A DNA stretch of 64,000 bases from Phytophthora colocasiae (lineage: Eukaryota > Oomycota > Peronosporomycetes > Peronosporales > Peronosporaceae), in NCBI GenBank assembly GCA_018806915.1, contig JAGKQI010000098.1, forward strand, positions 2,852,001-2,916,000. The letters are read 5' to 3'. Position 1 is the stretch's first letter. Every line of letters starts with the position of its first letter. The position numbers were made by a program, and so were the translations under genes. Below are positions 48,423 to 57,789 of this stretch, piece after piece. The notes under the pieces were generated by a model that was given only the letters and a program-made list of their open reading frames with translations, was not told where the DNA came from and made no database searches.

Positions 48423-48649
48423 TGTTGTAAGTTTGACTTGAGCTAGACGAAGTAGATTGGAGACTGATGTATTATAAAAGGCCGAATGCCTGTGTCAATA
48501 TGCATGCCTCCTGTGAGGAGTTTCTCAACTTCCCGTACTCCTACGTCCCGTACGGAGATTCCTCACCTTCTCGTGTCCTGCGAAGATACACTTCATCTCA
48601 ACAGCTTCTCAGGATCTCCTGACACCTGGATCTCCGCCATCTTCCGACA
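48423..48649 (-). repeat. 5' LTR of the Copia element
   Basis: 227 bp. On the coding strand it contains a TATA-like cttttataata, undisturbed in this copy. It has a private 10-base piece (cctgacacct at about 48618) between two ggatct repeats. Confidence 0.9.
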
Positions 48650-49790
48650 CCATCAACTGCGACGGATATTCGACCAGGTGATATGATACAGTCGCTAGCA
48701 CCAGTGTTAGGCCGAAGCGGGAGACCATTCGGTCATAGTAGCCTTGCTGGCTGGTGATCGACTCAGCGTAGATGACGAATCCGTGGAGAAGGTAGATCGA
48801 GAAGCTCACTTTCCCACAGTATCGAAGTACATTCCACTCAAGGGTGTTGGAAAGAGGAGACGGGAGCAGCATCTCGGGAACAAGCACTAACGTCAGTAAA
48901 ACGCTGATAAAAGAGGAACCTGTTGTTTGTGGTGCAATGTTTTCGTGCACCCAGCTGAATAGGAACCCTCTGAAGATGAGGCTCAGCACCAACGACAGCG
49001 CAGCCAACTCAACGAGTCGAACTCCAAAGAGACAACATCCCTTTACCTCATAGCCATTCACGTTTATCCACGCCTCCAGTTTGACGAAGATGACGGCAGC
49101 CATGGAACCAGCTAGGAATGTTGGGAAGTGAGGGGACAAAGGCATGTGATCGCATCGAAACTCGTTCCAGCCTTCGCGTCCGACTCAAATGTACGCCGGG
49201 ACAAAAGGAACCCACCAAAAGTTGTGTAGTTTGAGCACTACCAGAACAAACAAGGGAATAAAGAAGTAGTACAGCGGTAGAGTCCACAGCACAAAATAGC
49301 GCTGGTCGAACGTCAAGACCTTGTAGAGATCAAATTTCTCCGGCTGATCTATCAGATAGTATCGCTGCTTAGCATCATCCGGTAGAATCCATAGTACAGT
49401 TGATACCAGCGCGAACAACGGGTAGACTCGGAAGAATCGCCTGGAGAAGTAGTCGGCCAGTGTGTACATCCACTCGCGATAGCTCGCGCCTTGAGTCAAT
49501 AGACCAATGCTCCTTTTCATTAGAAGCATCGTTAATAGGAATGACGAAAGAACAAAAAAGGCATCCACGGCACATGCACCCAAATTGACTTCTTGCATGT
49601 AGTCATGGGAGTGTTGGATCAGGACCAGAAGCGCTGCCAGTCCCCGAACTCCATCAAGGAACTGGTATTTGGGAGATGCGTGTTTAGGCGATTCTGGAAG
49701 TTTAGCCTTCGTGGTTGGCTTGATCTCATCGACGTCTACATTCTCTTTGGAGTCGTCTTTCAGGTCGGTGACAGTTGCCCCACGGATCAT
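48650..49790 (-). pseudogene. Acyltransferase 3 family protein, gene 1 (stop codon and Copia insertion)
   Basis: This is a multi-pass membrane acyltransferase of the Acyl_transf_3/OafA family, which moves acyl groups onto extracytoplasmic substrates. From MIRGATVTDLKDD at 49790, the family start block is YQFLDGVRGLAALLVLIQH, with the conserved His after it. It is followed by GACAVDAFFVLSSFLLTMLL and FSRRFFRVYPLFALVS. Further hydrophobic segments run to YCGKVSFSIYLLHGFVIYA and VSYHLVEYPSQLM. Codon 202 is TGA (49187-49185) where the paralogue has Trp (YVWV). The Copia element sits in the last part, and the true C-terminus lies at 43483-43561. Apart from these two lesions the frame is continuous. 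Confidence 0.82.
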
Positions 49791-50003
49791 ATTCGAGATA
49801 TCTTGCGTGGTAAATGTGACGCGAATGCACGGGAGAGTAGTTTGGGAACTGACAAAGTGGTGTTGTAGAGTTTTACTCCCTGCAACCGATCCTACCTAGA
49901 ACAGACGCCCGTTTTAAGAAGTTACGAAACACCATTCATGCTTGTTTGTGGCTTGGCAACGTAGAAGACTCAGTTACCAACTCATCTAAGGAGACAACAT
50001 ACC
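49791..50003. promoter_or_regulatory. Shared 213 bp promoter region of two divergent acyltransferase genes
   Basis: The two start codons face away from each other across only 213 bases, so the upstream regions must overlap. No core promoter motif could be assigned with confidence. Confidence 0.5.
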
Positions 50004-52328
50004 ATGCCCACCACTCAGGCAAAATATGACAGCTACAGTTGTACATCAACTACCTACGAGTACGATAAATTGGCTCAAGATAGTCCTCCTCGCCAGCATT
50101 GCATCGACGCCACCACTGTCATTCCTATCCAAGACGGTGGTGACCTCGTCGATGTCGAGATCCCAAAGAAAACCAAAGAAGCTCGCAGTGGGAAAGTCAT
50201 GCTCAAATTCCTCAACGGACTGCGTGGCGTCGCTAGTTTGATGGTCGTTCACCACCACGCTGGGTACTTGAAAGAGACAACAATTGCACCGAGCGGCGTT
50301 GACATCTTCTTTGTGCTCTCGGCATTTCTCCTCACTATGATCAACGAGGCTAAGATCAGCAGGTTAATTCAGCGGAAAGAAGGGCTTCGTCAATGGACGA
50401 TCACTCTTCTTGACTACTTCATCAAGCGCGTACTACGTGTCTACCCGCTCTTCGCGTCAGTGGCTTTTGCTCTTACATGTATGCCAGAAGCAACTCGTAC
50501 GCACTACTACAACCTCGAGCACTATCACACAGGCCTTGTCCAATTCAGTATTACACGGAATTGGCTGTAGTTGCTGCAGTAGTAATAATCTCAATACAAC
50601 ACGCTGCAATAATAAAAGCGGCCGCAATAACTGCAATATGAATTAATGCTCCTGCTCGCTACCAACTGATGCCAATGTCGTTACATCCCACATATTCCTG
50701 TTCGCACGAAGAAACATGACGAGTTCAAAATTCGCTGGGAGCATACAAGTGCGTTGGGGGGTGAGCACAAGCTTGCACTGTGAAAAAAAAACGCTCACAT
50801 GCATTCGAAGTCGGCGGCAGTTCCTTCAACAGCAGACTGTAGTTGGCACGACTGGGACGCTTGTTTGGCCCAGCAAGAAGAATCCGCGTCGCGTAGTCAT
50901 CTTGGCGTTTCTTGCGCTTGTCTTCACACTTCGCCACCTCGAATGCCTTCACCGCATCTGCCTCAGCCTTTGAAAGCGTGCCACCGTTGATCACTTTGAC
51001 GGCTGCCGCTTCAAATATAGGAGAGTGGACTATACTAGCGTTCGCGTTAAGCTGGGCACGCATCGTGGGGTACTCGCTAATAACCGAGTCAAAAAGCAGG
51101 CGGACATCCGCCAAATCGATATCGTCGCACTGCAGCTTCTTAGTTATGCTCTGGAACTTCTTCATGTGCTCCAGCAGCTCGAGGAGCTTGCGATGTGCTG
51201 CTCCTTCGTCATTGTTTAGACTGAGCGGGAGTTTTTGAGAATGAAAAGGCCACCATGCAAAAGGATTCGTACGCTGTTGGCCAGTGATTTAAGGTAGTTA
51301 GGTGGTCAGTATGGAGTATAATGAACGCAAAAGAGCTGGCTTCTCGGGTTAGGACGTCCATCAGTTCAATTGTGTCTTGCCATTGCTATGCAAGCACTTA
51401 TGTTATATTGTATTGCAATTTTCGAGAAATATCATATTTTATTTTTTGTGAATATCCCAGTAATCCGTTTTTTATTTTTAGAAACTGATTTTATCGATAC
51501 TGAAATTTTTTATTCAGACCCCTGCTATCACATCCAGCACTGGAGTCTCTGTTTCTCAGCGGTATCTGTATCCTAACGTTCAAGCGTCGGTACTACCTTT
51601 TCTGGACGATGCCAATTGAGATCACCTACTACTTCATCATCCCTCTCACTGGAGTTTGTTTGCTGGGGAGATTCAAATGGGTTGTCATAGCGCCACTCTA
51701 CGTCTGGGTGTACTACGAAGGAGGCCACACAGATCGAGGTGGACACGGGGAGTTCCGTCCGCACTTGTCCACATTTGTGGCTGGGTCTCTTGCTGGAGTC
51801 GTGTACTTGGAACTGAAGAACTGGATGAAAGAGCACAACTTCGAGCTGCGACTGTGGCAACTCATACTTGTCCGTGCAGTTGAGATTCTGATGATAGCTT
51901 TTGTGCTAAGTGACGTGACGCGTGGCTTGTTTCAAACGTGGTTTCATGGCTCCTTCTTCCCTAGTAAAGCTGTTAGGGTTCCCTCAATTGGTATCCCCTT
52001 GTCAGTGGTAATTATCGTCGAAGCTTTACTCCCGTCCGCCATTTCTCGCTTCTTGGAGTGGAACTTCCTCTGTTACACAGGTAAAATCAGCTTTTCAATG
52101 TATCTGCTTCACCCGTTTGTCAACTTTTCGCCGTTCCTGGTGGAGCTGTCACGTATCGACCAATTCATCGTCCGACTGGTGCTGGTGTACGCATTGGCAA
52201 GTGTCTCTTACTTCCTCATTGAGAACAACTGCCAGCGTCTTGCTGTAGCCCTAGCCAAACGGTTGACACAGTTCGGCGGATCACCAGCAACTCGCGTCGA
52301 TCTGCAGCCACTGGCAAGTCACGCCTAG
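50004..52328 (+). pseudogene. Acyltransferase 3 family protein, gene 2 (hAT insertion)
   Basis: This is a paralogue of gene 1 on the opposite strand. From MPTTQAKYDSYSCTS, the family block LKFLNGLRGVASLMVVHHHA is followed by SGVDIFFVLSAFLLTMI and IKRVLRVYPLFASVAFAL. The frame is interrupted after LEHYH (50529) by a 995 bp hAT element. It resumes as ILTFKRRYYLFWTMPIEITY near 51575 and continues through several hydrophobic segments, with LEWNFLCYTGKISFSMYLL, to SHA and a stop at 52328. The half after the insertion is one base out of frame with the half before it even when the element and one 8 bp repeat are removed, so a second lesion lies near 51540-51570. Confidence 0.8.
50530..51524 (-). mobile_element. 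hAT element (995 bp), internally deleted, in acyltransferase gene 2
   Basis: The 8 bases ctatcaca occur at 50522-50529 and again at 51525-51532, as expected for a hAT target duplication. The element starts cagg and ends cctg, the usual hAT termini. Inside, a minus-strand frame (51165-50725) has KKLQCDDIDLADVRLLFDSV and ELPPTSNACERFFFTVQ, the C-terminal dimerisation region of hAT transposases. The zinc finger and most of the catalytic domain are absent. Beyond the first four bases the inverted repeats are poor. Confidence 0.72.
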
Positions 52329-52588
52329 CTCAAACTTAACTTACACAATAAAAACAAACACTTGGTTAGGATCAAGTGAATGTCCTACAGAGCTGCTGGT
52401 ATTGCGGTGGGTGTTGTTAGTCGATCTCTGGTCGTTGCCACGTGCTCCAGCATCTGCTGTTGTCCCATGCGAGTGAACCTAGTCGGCCCCCGTTTTACCA
52501 TGGAGTGTTCTTCGGGGAACGTGATCTCAAATCTCATGCGATGGGATATAGGCAACCGGTCCATTTGCAGTTTGACTGAACAATTGCC
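52329..52588. other. Intergenic spacer before zipper/START copy 1
   Basis: The stretch starts with an A-rich polyadenylation-like piece (acaataaaaacaaac) after the acyltransferase stop. It ends with ggtccatttgcagttt, a weak initiator-like match about 30 bases before the ATG at 52589. Confidence 0.4.
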
Positions 52589-54004
52589 ATGAACGTACCG
52601 ATAACCTCCACCCACGCGCCGTCCCAGGCTGTCGACGAGGACCTCATCGAAGCTTTGGGCTACTTCTCCGAGGAAGTGAGTGTCCCTACTCAAGTGTCAA
52701 GTACCCCACTCGACCGTTCTACGACGAAATGCAGCGAGCAGGAGCCGACAGATGAAGCTGTTCACGCCATTCTGCTATCTCTCGAAGTGCAGGACCTATT
52801 ATCTGATGAACTGGACAAGGCTGTACATTCACCGGTATCTGTCAAGTCTTCCGATAGTTCTTCATCTCCAGTCCAACAGGAGAAGCAGACGTATCCGAAG
52901 AAAATTGACAGGCGGTTGAGACCGTACTCGACGTGTAAGCGACGCAACCGTCGACGACCGAAGCACGAGCTTGAATACTTGCGAACCAAAGTACTTGAGC
53001 TGCAGGAAGAACTGGATACTCTGAACAAGGCGGAGGTTGGGTCTCCAAGTGCTGTAAGTCAAGAGACAACACTCGCTAAGACCGGACTCTCCAGTTGGAA
53101 AGAGATCGCCGAACGACAGAAGCACGAAGTGGACAGCTCCTTCGCTGAGAACCGAAGACTACGCAATCGATTACTGGGTCAACTACAAGTAGCTCGAGTA
53201 TTGGAAGCTGCCATTGATGAACACCAGAAAGAAACTGGAGGATCAATCAGAGGCGTTGGATGGCCTGTAGCAGTGACTTTGACTGACCACGACGTCTTCG
53301 CGCAGTTAAATGACAGTGTGGAGAAGCAATTCGCAGAGATAAACACTGTTTTCACGACGTCTGGACTCTCGAAAGTGCTTCATGAGTTAACTGGTGGACT
53401 CGAGTTTAAACGGGAAGCCAATGGCGTCTCCATCCGTCATGAGGAGACTCGTCTTCTACCGTTCACGATGCAGTCATTACACCAAGCGCTTTGGAATTGT
53501 CTCCACAGCGGTGCAGTAGTGAAGCAAACCCATGCTCAGATGCTGACTCAAGACCATTCCAATCTCATCATCCGAGAGACGATCGAACTGGCGAAATCTC
53601 GCTTTAACGTCATGAAACGAGCGGTTTTCCGCCGACATATTGAAAAGAACCGTGTCGTCTTCGTCTGGAGCAGTTCCGTCGAGATCGACGGCTCCGTTTC
53701 CGTACGATTACGGGAAAAAGGCTGGAGCACTTGTTCCACCTTCGACTTTTACCGTGGAGTTGACGCAGGAGCCAGTAGCTCCAGCAATTTCGTCCAAGGT
53801 TGTATGGCTCGAATGGCAGTTCAACTGACACCTGAAATGACTACGTTCCAGTCCGATCTGGAGGCTCAAAGACACATTGGAGAGATGACGGACCTCATCG
53901 TAGGCACTTACCGCCAGAACTTTGGATTAATCCATGAAGTCGTGGAGAAAGTCCTGGTTAAACCTTCAAGACCAACTCCAAGCCTAAGCTTTGCGATATG
54001 TTAA
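52589..54004 (+). CDS. Zipper/START-like protein (M96-type family), copy 1
   Basis: Intact frame of 471 residues. The N-terminus has an acidic amphipathic motif (VDEDLIEALGYFSEE). Residues about 105-150 form a basic region and short leucine zipper (KRRNRRRPKHELEYLRTK, VLELQEELDTL). A second helical block (WKEIAERQKHEVDSS) follows. The C-terminal 260 residues resemble the START-like domain of the family that Phytophthora genomes label 'M96 mating-specific': GVSIRHEETRLLPFTMQSLH, VWSSSVEIDGSVSVRLREKG and HIGEMTDLIVGTYRQNFGL. The layout suggests a nuclear DNA-binding protein with a ligand-binding domain, but function is unproven. The start at 52589 is the first ATG after the upstream gene. Confidence 0.8.
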   Translation: MNVPITSTHAPSQAVDEDLIEALGYFSEEVSVPTQVSSTPLDRSTTKCSEQEPTDEAVHAILLSLEVQDLLSDELDKAVHSPVSVKSSDSSSSPVQQEKQTYPKKIDRRLRPYSTCKRRNRRRPKHELEYLRTKVLELQEELDTLNKAEVGSPSAVSQETTLAKTGLSSWKEIAERQKHEVDSSFAENRRLRNRLLGQLQVARVLEAAIDEHQKETGGSIRGVGWPVAVTLTDHDVFAQLNDSVEKQFAEINTVFTTSGLSKVLHELTGGLEFKREANGVSIRHEETRLLPFTMQSLHQALWNCLHSGAVVKQTHAQMLTQDHSNLIIRETIELAKSRFNVMKRAVFRRHIEKNRVVFVWSSSVEIDGSVSVRLREKGWSTCSTFDFYRGVDAGASSSSNFVQGCMARMAVQLTPEMTTFQSDLEAQRHIGEMTDLIVGTYRQNFGLIHEVVEKVLVKPSRPTPSLSFAIC

Positions 54005-54057
54005 AGAGCACGTGAAGATGTATGTGTAGTTGTAGTTGTACATGTACCAGTAGTGTA

Positions 54058-54773
54058 CCGTAGTATCGGTGTCAAGTGTCACCCCCCTCGGGTCGCCAAA
54101 TCAAATGATAAGGAAAAGTGCAAGGTGCTGGTTATGGATGGGACAACGATTGCGCTACTAATGCTGACTCTAATCTTTGTGAATGTGTCTATCAACGACG
54201 TCGTCGTCCCAGGAAACTTCTCCTGCGCTGTCATCTAGCCACGACAAAGCTTGTAAGGCATTAGCCAGCTCTTCGTCGATTTTGTCTGCCCCTACATCTT
54301 CGTTTGAAAAGTCCGTGCGCTCGTCGAACACGTCGGTAGCGTTTTAGTTGCGCAGTCTTAGTTTTAGCAGCCATTTCCAAAATGTCAACCTTCTTTGACT
54401 TCCAGCGTCTAATAACACGTGCTTTAGACTGATATGTCGTGCTAGCTGGGTCGATTCCAGGCCACAACGTCCGAATCACGACCCGCATTTCTCGGGTTTC
54501 GTACAGACGGAGTGCAGCAGCCTTGAAAGCGAAAGTCTCCGACGTCAGCTTGAGCTGCGTAGGTTTCCGGCCTCCGCCTCGCCACGACACCCACATTCGA
54601 GTCCTTATTCTGCGGTTGTTCTGGTTATGCTGCACTGGCTTCAAGGAACTCGGGGCTGACACTTAACAAAACGGTGCAAATCCTACTTGTCCAACCCCCA
54701 ATACACAGCTTTCATTGGTCAATATAGGGGGGTGACACTTGACAAATGCGGACACTTGACACCGATACTACGG
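54058..54773 (-). mobile_element. Internally deleted pogo/mariner-like element (716 bp)
   Basis: Inverted ends share ccgtagtatcggtgtcaagt and a few more bases, then acccccct. The right end has an extra 17 bases repeating tcaagtgtc. TA flanks both ends (54056-54057 and 54774-54775). On the minus strand a frame (54662-54261) encodes an N-terminal HTH-like block (KLTSETFAFKAAALRLYE, VIRRWKSKKVDILEMAAK). A second frame near 54300-54150 encodes an acidic C-terminus (NEDVGADKIDEELANALQAL, ending DRHIHKD). The catalytic middle is missing. It lies 53 bases after the copy 1 stop codon. Confidence 0.75.
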
Positions 54774-55025
54774 TACCAAAGCTCGTTGACCATCACTCTT
54801 GTCCGTCCCGTAAACACATCTGTGATTGCTCCATGTCATACCGGTACGTACGGTACAGTACAGCACAGCCTCATGCTCGTCACTTTGATCTGCTGTTGTC
54901 AGTTCCACATCCGGCACCACCGCCACAAGTGGTTCGTCGTCTCCTGCTGTCCGACCATCCATACCGTTTTTTTCTCTATTAGGTTTTACCGCACTTTTGT
55001 CTCTCCTTCACTTGTAGAATTGCCA

Positions 55026-56453
55026 ATGCAGAACGAAGGTGTTGGAGCACTGGACGAAGATTTGTTGGCGGCGTTGGACGACGTCTTGTCGTTCGATTCC
55101 AGCTTCATCTCCGATGCATTCACCACTACGGACAGCGTGACACTCGGTGACGACTTTGACGCGATGCTGTCGATTGATATCCCAACGTTGAAAGCGACGG
55201 ACGAACCGGTTGAACAGTCTACGAAAGCGTCGACTTTAAGTCGATCGGGAAGTGGTAAAGCTGCAAAGTCGACAACGTCTCAACCGGCCAAGAAAGGGAA
55301 AGATGTCCGTGCTGCACCATATTCAACTGCAGCCAAGCCACGACGTCGTAAACGTCCGAAAGACGAACTCGACTATTTACGAGCGAAGGTGGCGGACATG
55401 GAGGAGGAGCTCGAGACGCTGCAGAAGAAGCCGGAAGTTGGGTCTCCTGCGGCTGTTAGTGCTGCTGATGTCATCTATAACGGAGACCAAAGCGGAGGCC
55501 AATGCACGTCGCCAAGTGTGCTTTTATGCTGGAAGAAGATCGCAGATCGACAGAAGAAAGAGGCAGAACGGTCAGTTGTCGAGAACATAAGACTGCGGAC
55601 CATGTTGGAAGGTCAATTGAACGTTGCGCGCAGTTTGGAAGCTGCAATTGATCAGCACCAGCGAGAGGCAGCGCAGTCTCTCCCGAACGTTGGGAACAGT
55701 GACGACTTGCCCGAGCCTACTGCGATGACTGAGGATCTCATCTTCTCTCTGCTCAATGAGAGTCTCGAAGCTCAATATGCAGAGATCGACACTGTCTTTG
55801 AGCTCAACGGGTTGGCGCATGTTAACCACGACATGAACAATGGCACGAAGGCTCATCACGATGAAAATGGCGTGTCAGTTCGACACGAAGAGGTTCGTTT
55901 ACTTCCGTTCTCGAAAGAAGCTGTGCATCGAGCGATGTGGGGGATTCTGCGGTACAGTTCGGCCAAGGAAATGATGCTCGGTCCTATCCACACTCAAGTG
56001 GTGGATGACAACCGAATGAACGTCACTATGATTGAGAAGATCGAGTTGAACAAGTCTCGAGCTACGAACATCATCCAGAGATTCTCGTTCCGCCGAGTGT
56101 TCGAGAAGGATCGGATCGTCGTGGTCTGGAGCTCGTACGTCGAGATGGACGGCTCTGTTTTCGTGCGTCTTCGAGAAAAGGGATACTGCACAGCATCCTC
56201 GTTCAACTTTGGCACTAGTGCGGGTGTCCCTGGCTCAGTTACTCGCTTTGCGATCACTGCATGTCCAGAAATGACAGCATTCGCTGCTGCAGATCAACAA
56301 AAAGCGCATATTGGAGAGATAACCGAGCTGGTTGTCGGAACGTATCGGGTCAGTATGGGATTGATGCACCAGATCATCGACACGCTCTTACTTCGAGAAG
56401 CAATGGGGGGAACAATCAGCGGAGAGGATGTTCCGAGCCCAGTAGTATCGTAA
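55026..56453 (+). CDS. Zipper/START-like protein (M96-type family), copy 2
   Basis: The protein from MQNEGVGALDEDLLAALDD at 55026 has 475 residues. Although the frame is open upstream to 54687, that part lies in the transposon end and promoter, and the family N-terminus begins at 55026. Motifs are the acidic LDEDLLAALDDVLSFD, basic-zipper KPRRRKRPKDELDYLRAK with MEEELETLQKK, WKKIADRQKKEAERSVVENI, then the START-like part with GVSVRHEEVRLLPFSKEAVH, VWSSYVEMDGSVFVRLREKG and HIGEITELVVGTYRVSMGL. No intron or lesion is seen. It is convergent with the Anp1-like gene. Confidence 0.84.
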   Translation: MQNEGVGALDEDLLAALDDVLSFDSSFISDAFTTTDSVTLGDDFDAMLSIDIPTLKATDEPVEQSTKASTLSRSGSGKAAKSTTSQPAKKGKDVRAAPYSTAAKPRRRKRPKDELDYLRAKVADMEEELETLQKKPEVGSPAAVSAADVIYNGDQSGGQCTSPSVLLCWKKIADRQKKEAERSVVENIRLRTMLEGQLNVARSLEAAIDQHQREAAQSLPNVGNSDDLPEPTAMTEDLIFSLLNESLEAQYAEIDTVFELNGLAHVNHDMNNGTKAHHDENGVSVRHEEVRLLPFSKEAVHRAMWGILRYSSAKEMMLGPIHTQVVDDNRMNVTMIEKIELNKSRATNIIQRFSFRRVFEKDRIVVVWSSYVEMDGSVFVRLREKGYCTASSFNFGTSAGVPGSVTRFAITACPEMTAFAAADQQKAHIGEITELVVGTYRVSMGLMHQIIDTLLLREAMGGTISGEDVPSPVVS

Positions 56454-56573
56454 ATCTGAACAACCAGTGTAAATATCGACACCAAGGAATACATGATTTT
56501 CTAGTTTTCTGATCTTAGATGTGGTAGATGAGATCGTTAGGCATCCCCCAGCATTTAAAGCCTAAGAAGTGAG

Positions 56574-57687
56574 CTACGTAACAAAGTCCCTCCGTCTCGA
56601 TACCGTGTAGCCTTCGCTTTCCCATTCGCTTCCGATCACATGATGCACTGGAAAGAGAACACCTTGACGATGGACATCAGCTTTCATGTACAACATAGTC
56701 CCTCCAACCGAGTCTAAAGGTACGAACGCGTCGGGGCCACCGTGAAACTGCTTCATGCGCTTCACATGCAAGTCTCCAGGCACAAAATTCGTATCCCGAG
56801 CGGATCGACGCATCTTACGTTGCCCCACCCACGCGTTAAGATCATACTCGTACCAGTCCTTGCCATTTTCCTTTATCCGAACACACATGGGCTCCACAAT
56901 ATCCCGTCCAGCTGCAACATCAAATAACAATTAGCAACTCAAATAAAATCACTGCGATCAACTACTACAACGTACATGTGACCATCTTCTTCAATAGTTT
57001 CGCTGGAACTCTGTGCACATCTGCATCCAGCCACACAACATGCTGATGCCAGAGCTCCATAGTTGAAAGCACTGCAAAATTGCGGTATCTCGCAATGACG
57101 CGTCGTCGATTAAGCTGAACTGCATGTTCATGGCGATTCTCCCGCGTCACAACGTCTTCAGACGAGAAATCGTCTCGAAAGAGCACCGACAGCCTTGAAT
57201 ACCATCGGATCTGCTTCTGAAAATGTTTCTGGACGATGTCGAACTCCTGCATCGATGACGTGAGCACTGTCACACTCATCTTCTCCTTAGGATAGTCAAA
57301 GCTGTTCAACAACTCGAAGAAATCTGCAGCTGAACGTCCTTCACCCCAAGACTCTGCATCTTTAAGTACGACCATGAGCAGTACCGAGTTCTCCATATTG
57401 TTGCCTGGGTGATTCAGTAGATACGAGTTCTCCACTCTCCAGTGTCGTCCAGGCTTCGACTTGTCTCCATATTGAGGAAACGTATCATCTCGTACAATAA
57501 CACTTGAATTCTCCGTTAATACAGTAGAGAACTTGACTTGTCCATTGAATGGTGCTTGAAATGGAGTCACTGGATGCAAAGAGCTAACAACCGCCACCTC
57601 TCGCTGATTGTAGAGCACCACAAGTGTCAAAACCAGCGCAAAAGCTGCAAAAACCTCATGCACAGATGGTTTCCGGCTTCCATTCAT
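56574..57687 (-). CDS. Anp1/Mnn9-type glycosyltransferase (one intron)
   Basis: This is a predicted Golgi type II membrane glycosyltransferase of the Anp1 family, which in yeast forms mannan polymerase. Start codon at 57687 (MNGSRKPSVHEVF), followed by a membrane anchor (FAAFALVLTLVVLYN). The catalytic part has VLLMVVLKDAESWGEGRSAA, RRRVIARYRNFAVLSTMELW and VVWLDADVHRVPAKLL with the DxD-type motif. After the intron come YEYDLNAWVGQRKM and FVPLDSVGGTMLYMKADVHR. Exon 1 is 57687-56976; the intron 56975-56912 (64 bp) begins GTACGT and ends TTGCAG; exon 2 is 56911-56574. The spliced product has 349 residues. The TTG at 57696 in the same frame is not a credible start. It is head-to-head with the GT4-like gene. 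Confidence 0.82.
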
Positions 57688-57789
57688 TAAAGCCAATTGT
57701 CAACACAAAAAGCGGCGGCTAAAACCTTCGCTCATTGCTATGGATTTCTGGAAATGCAGGACATCCGTTACACTTGGTAGTAGAACTTG

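Larger units (their letters stand above)
43562..48649 (-). mobile_element. Copia LTR retrotransposon (5.09 kb), young
   Basis: Two 227 bp LTRs (43562-43788 and 48423-48649; ends tgttg...cgaca on the plus strand) flank minus-strand gag-pol. The LTRs differ by two 10-base indels and about one substitution. The 5 bp target duplication is ccatc. A tRNA primer site and a purine tract are present next to the LTRs. The element sits inside the coding sequence of an acyltransferase gene. Its gag-pol has two frameshifts. Confidence 0.94.

Noticed and set aside
26930..48649. That the two Copia elements are copies of one family
   Set aside because: Their Gag, protease (WVVDTGA against WILDSGSS) and reverse transcriptase sequences differ clearly, so they are different lineages.
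54687..55025. N-terminal extension of zipper/START copy 2 to give 588 residues
   Set aside because: The first 113 codons run through the pogo element end and the promoter; the family N-terminus begins at 55026.
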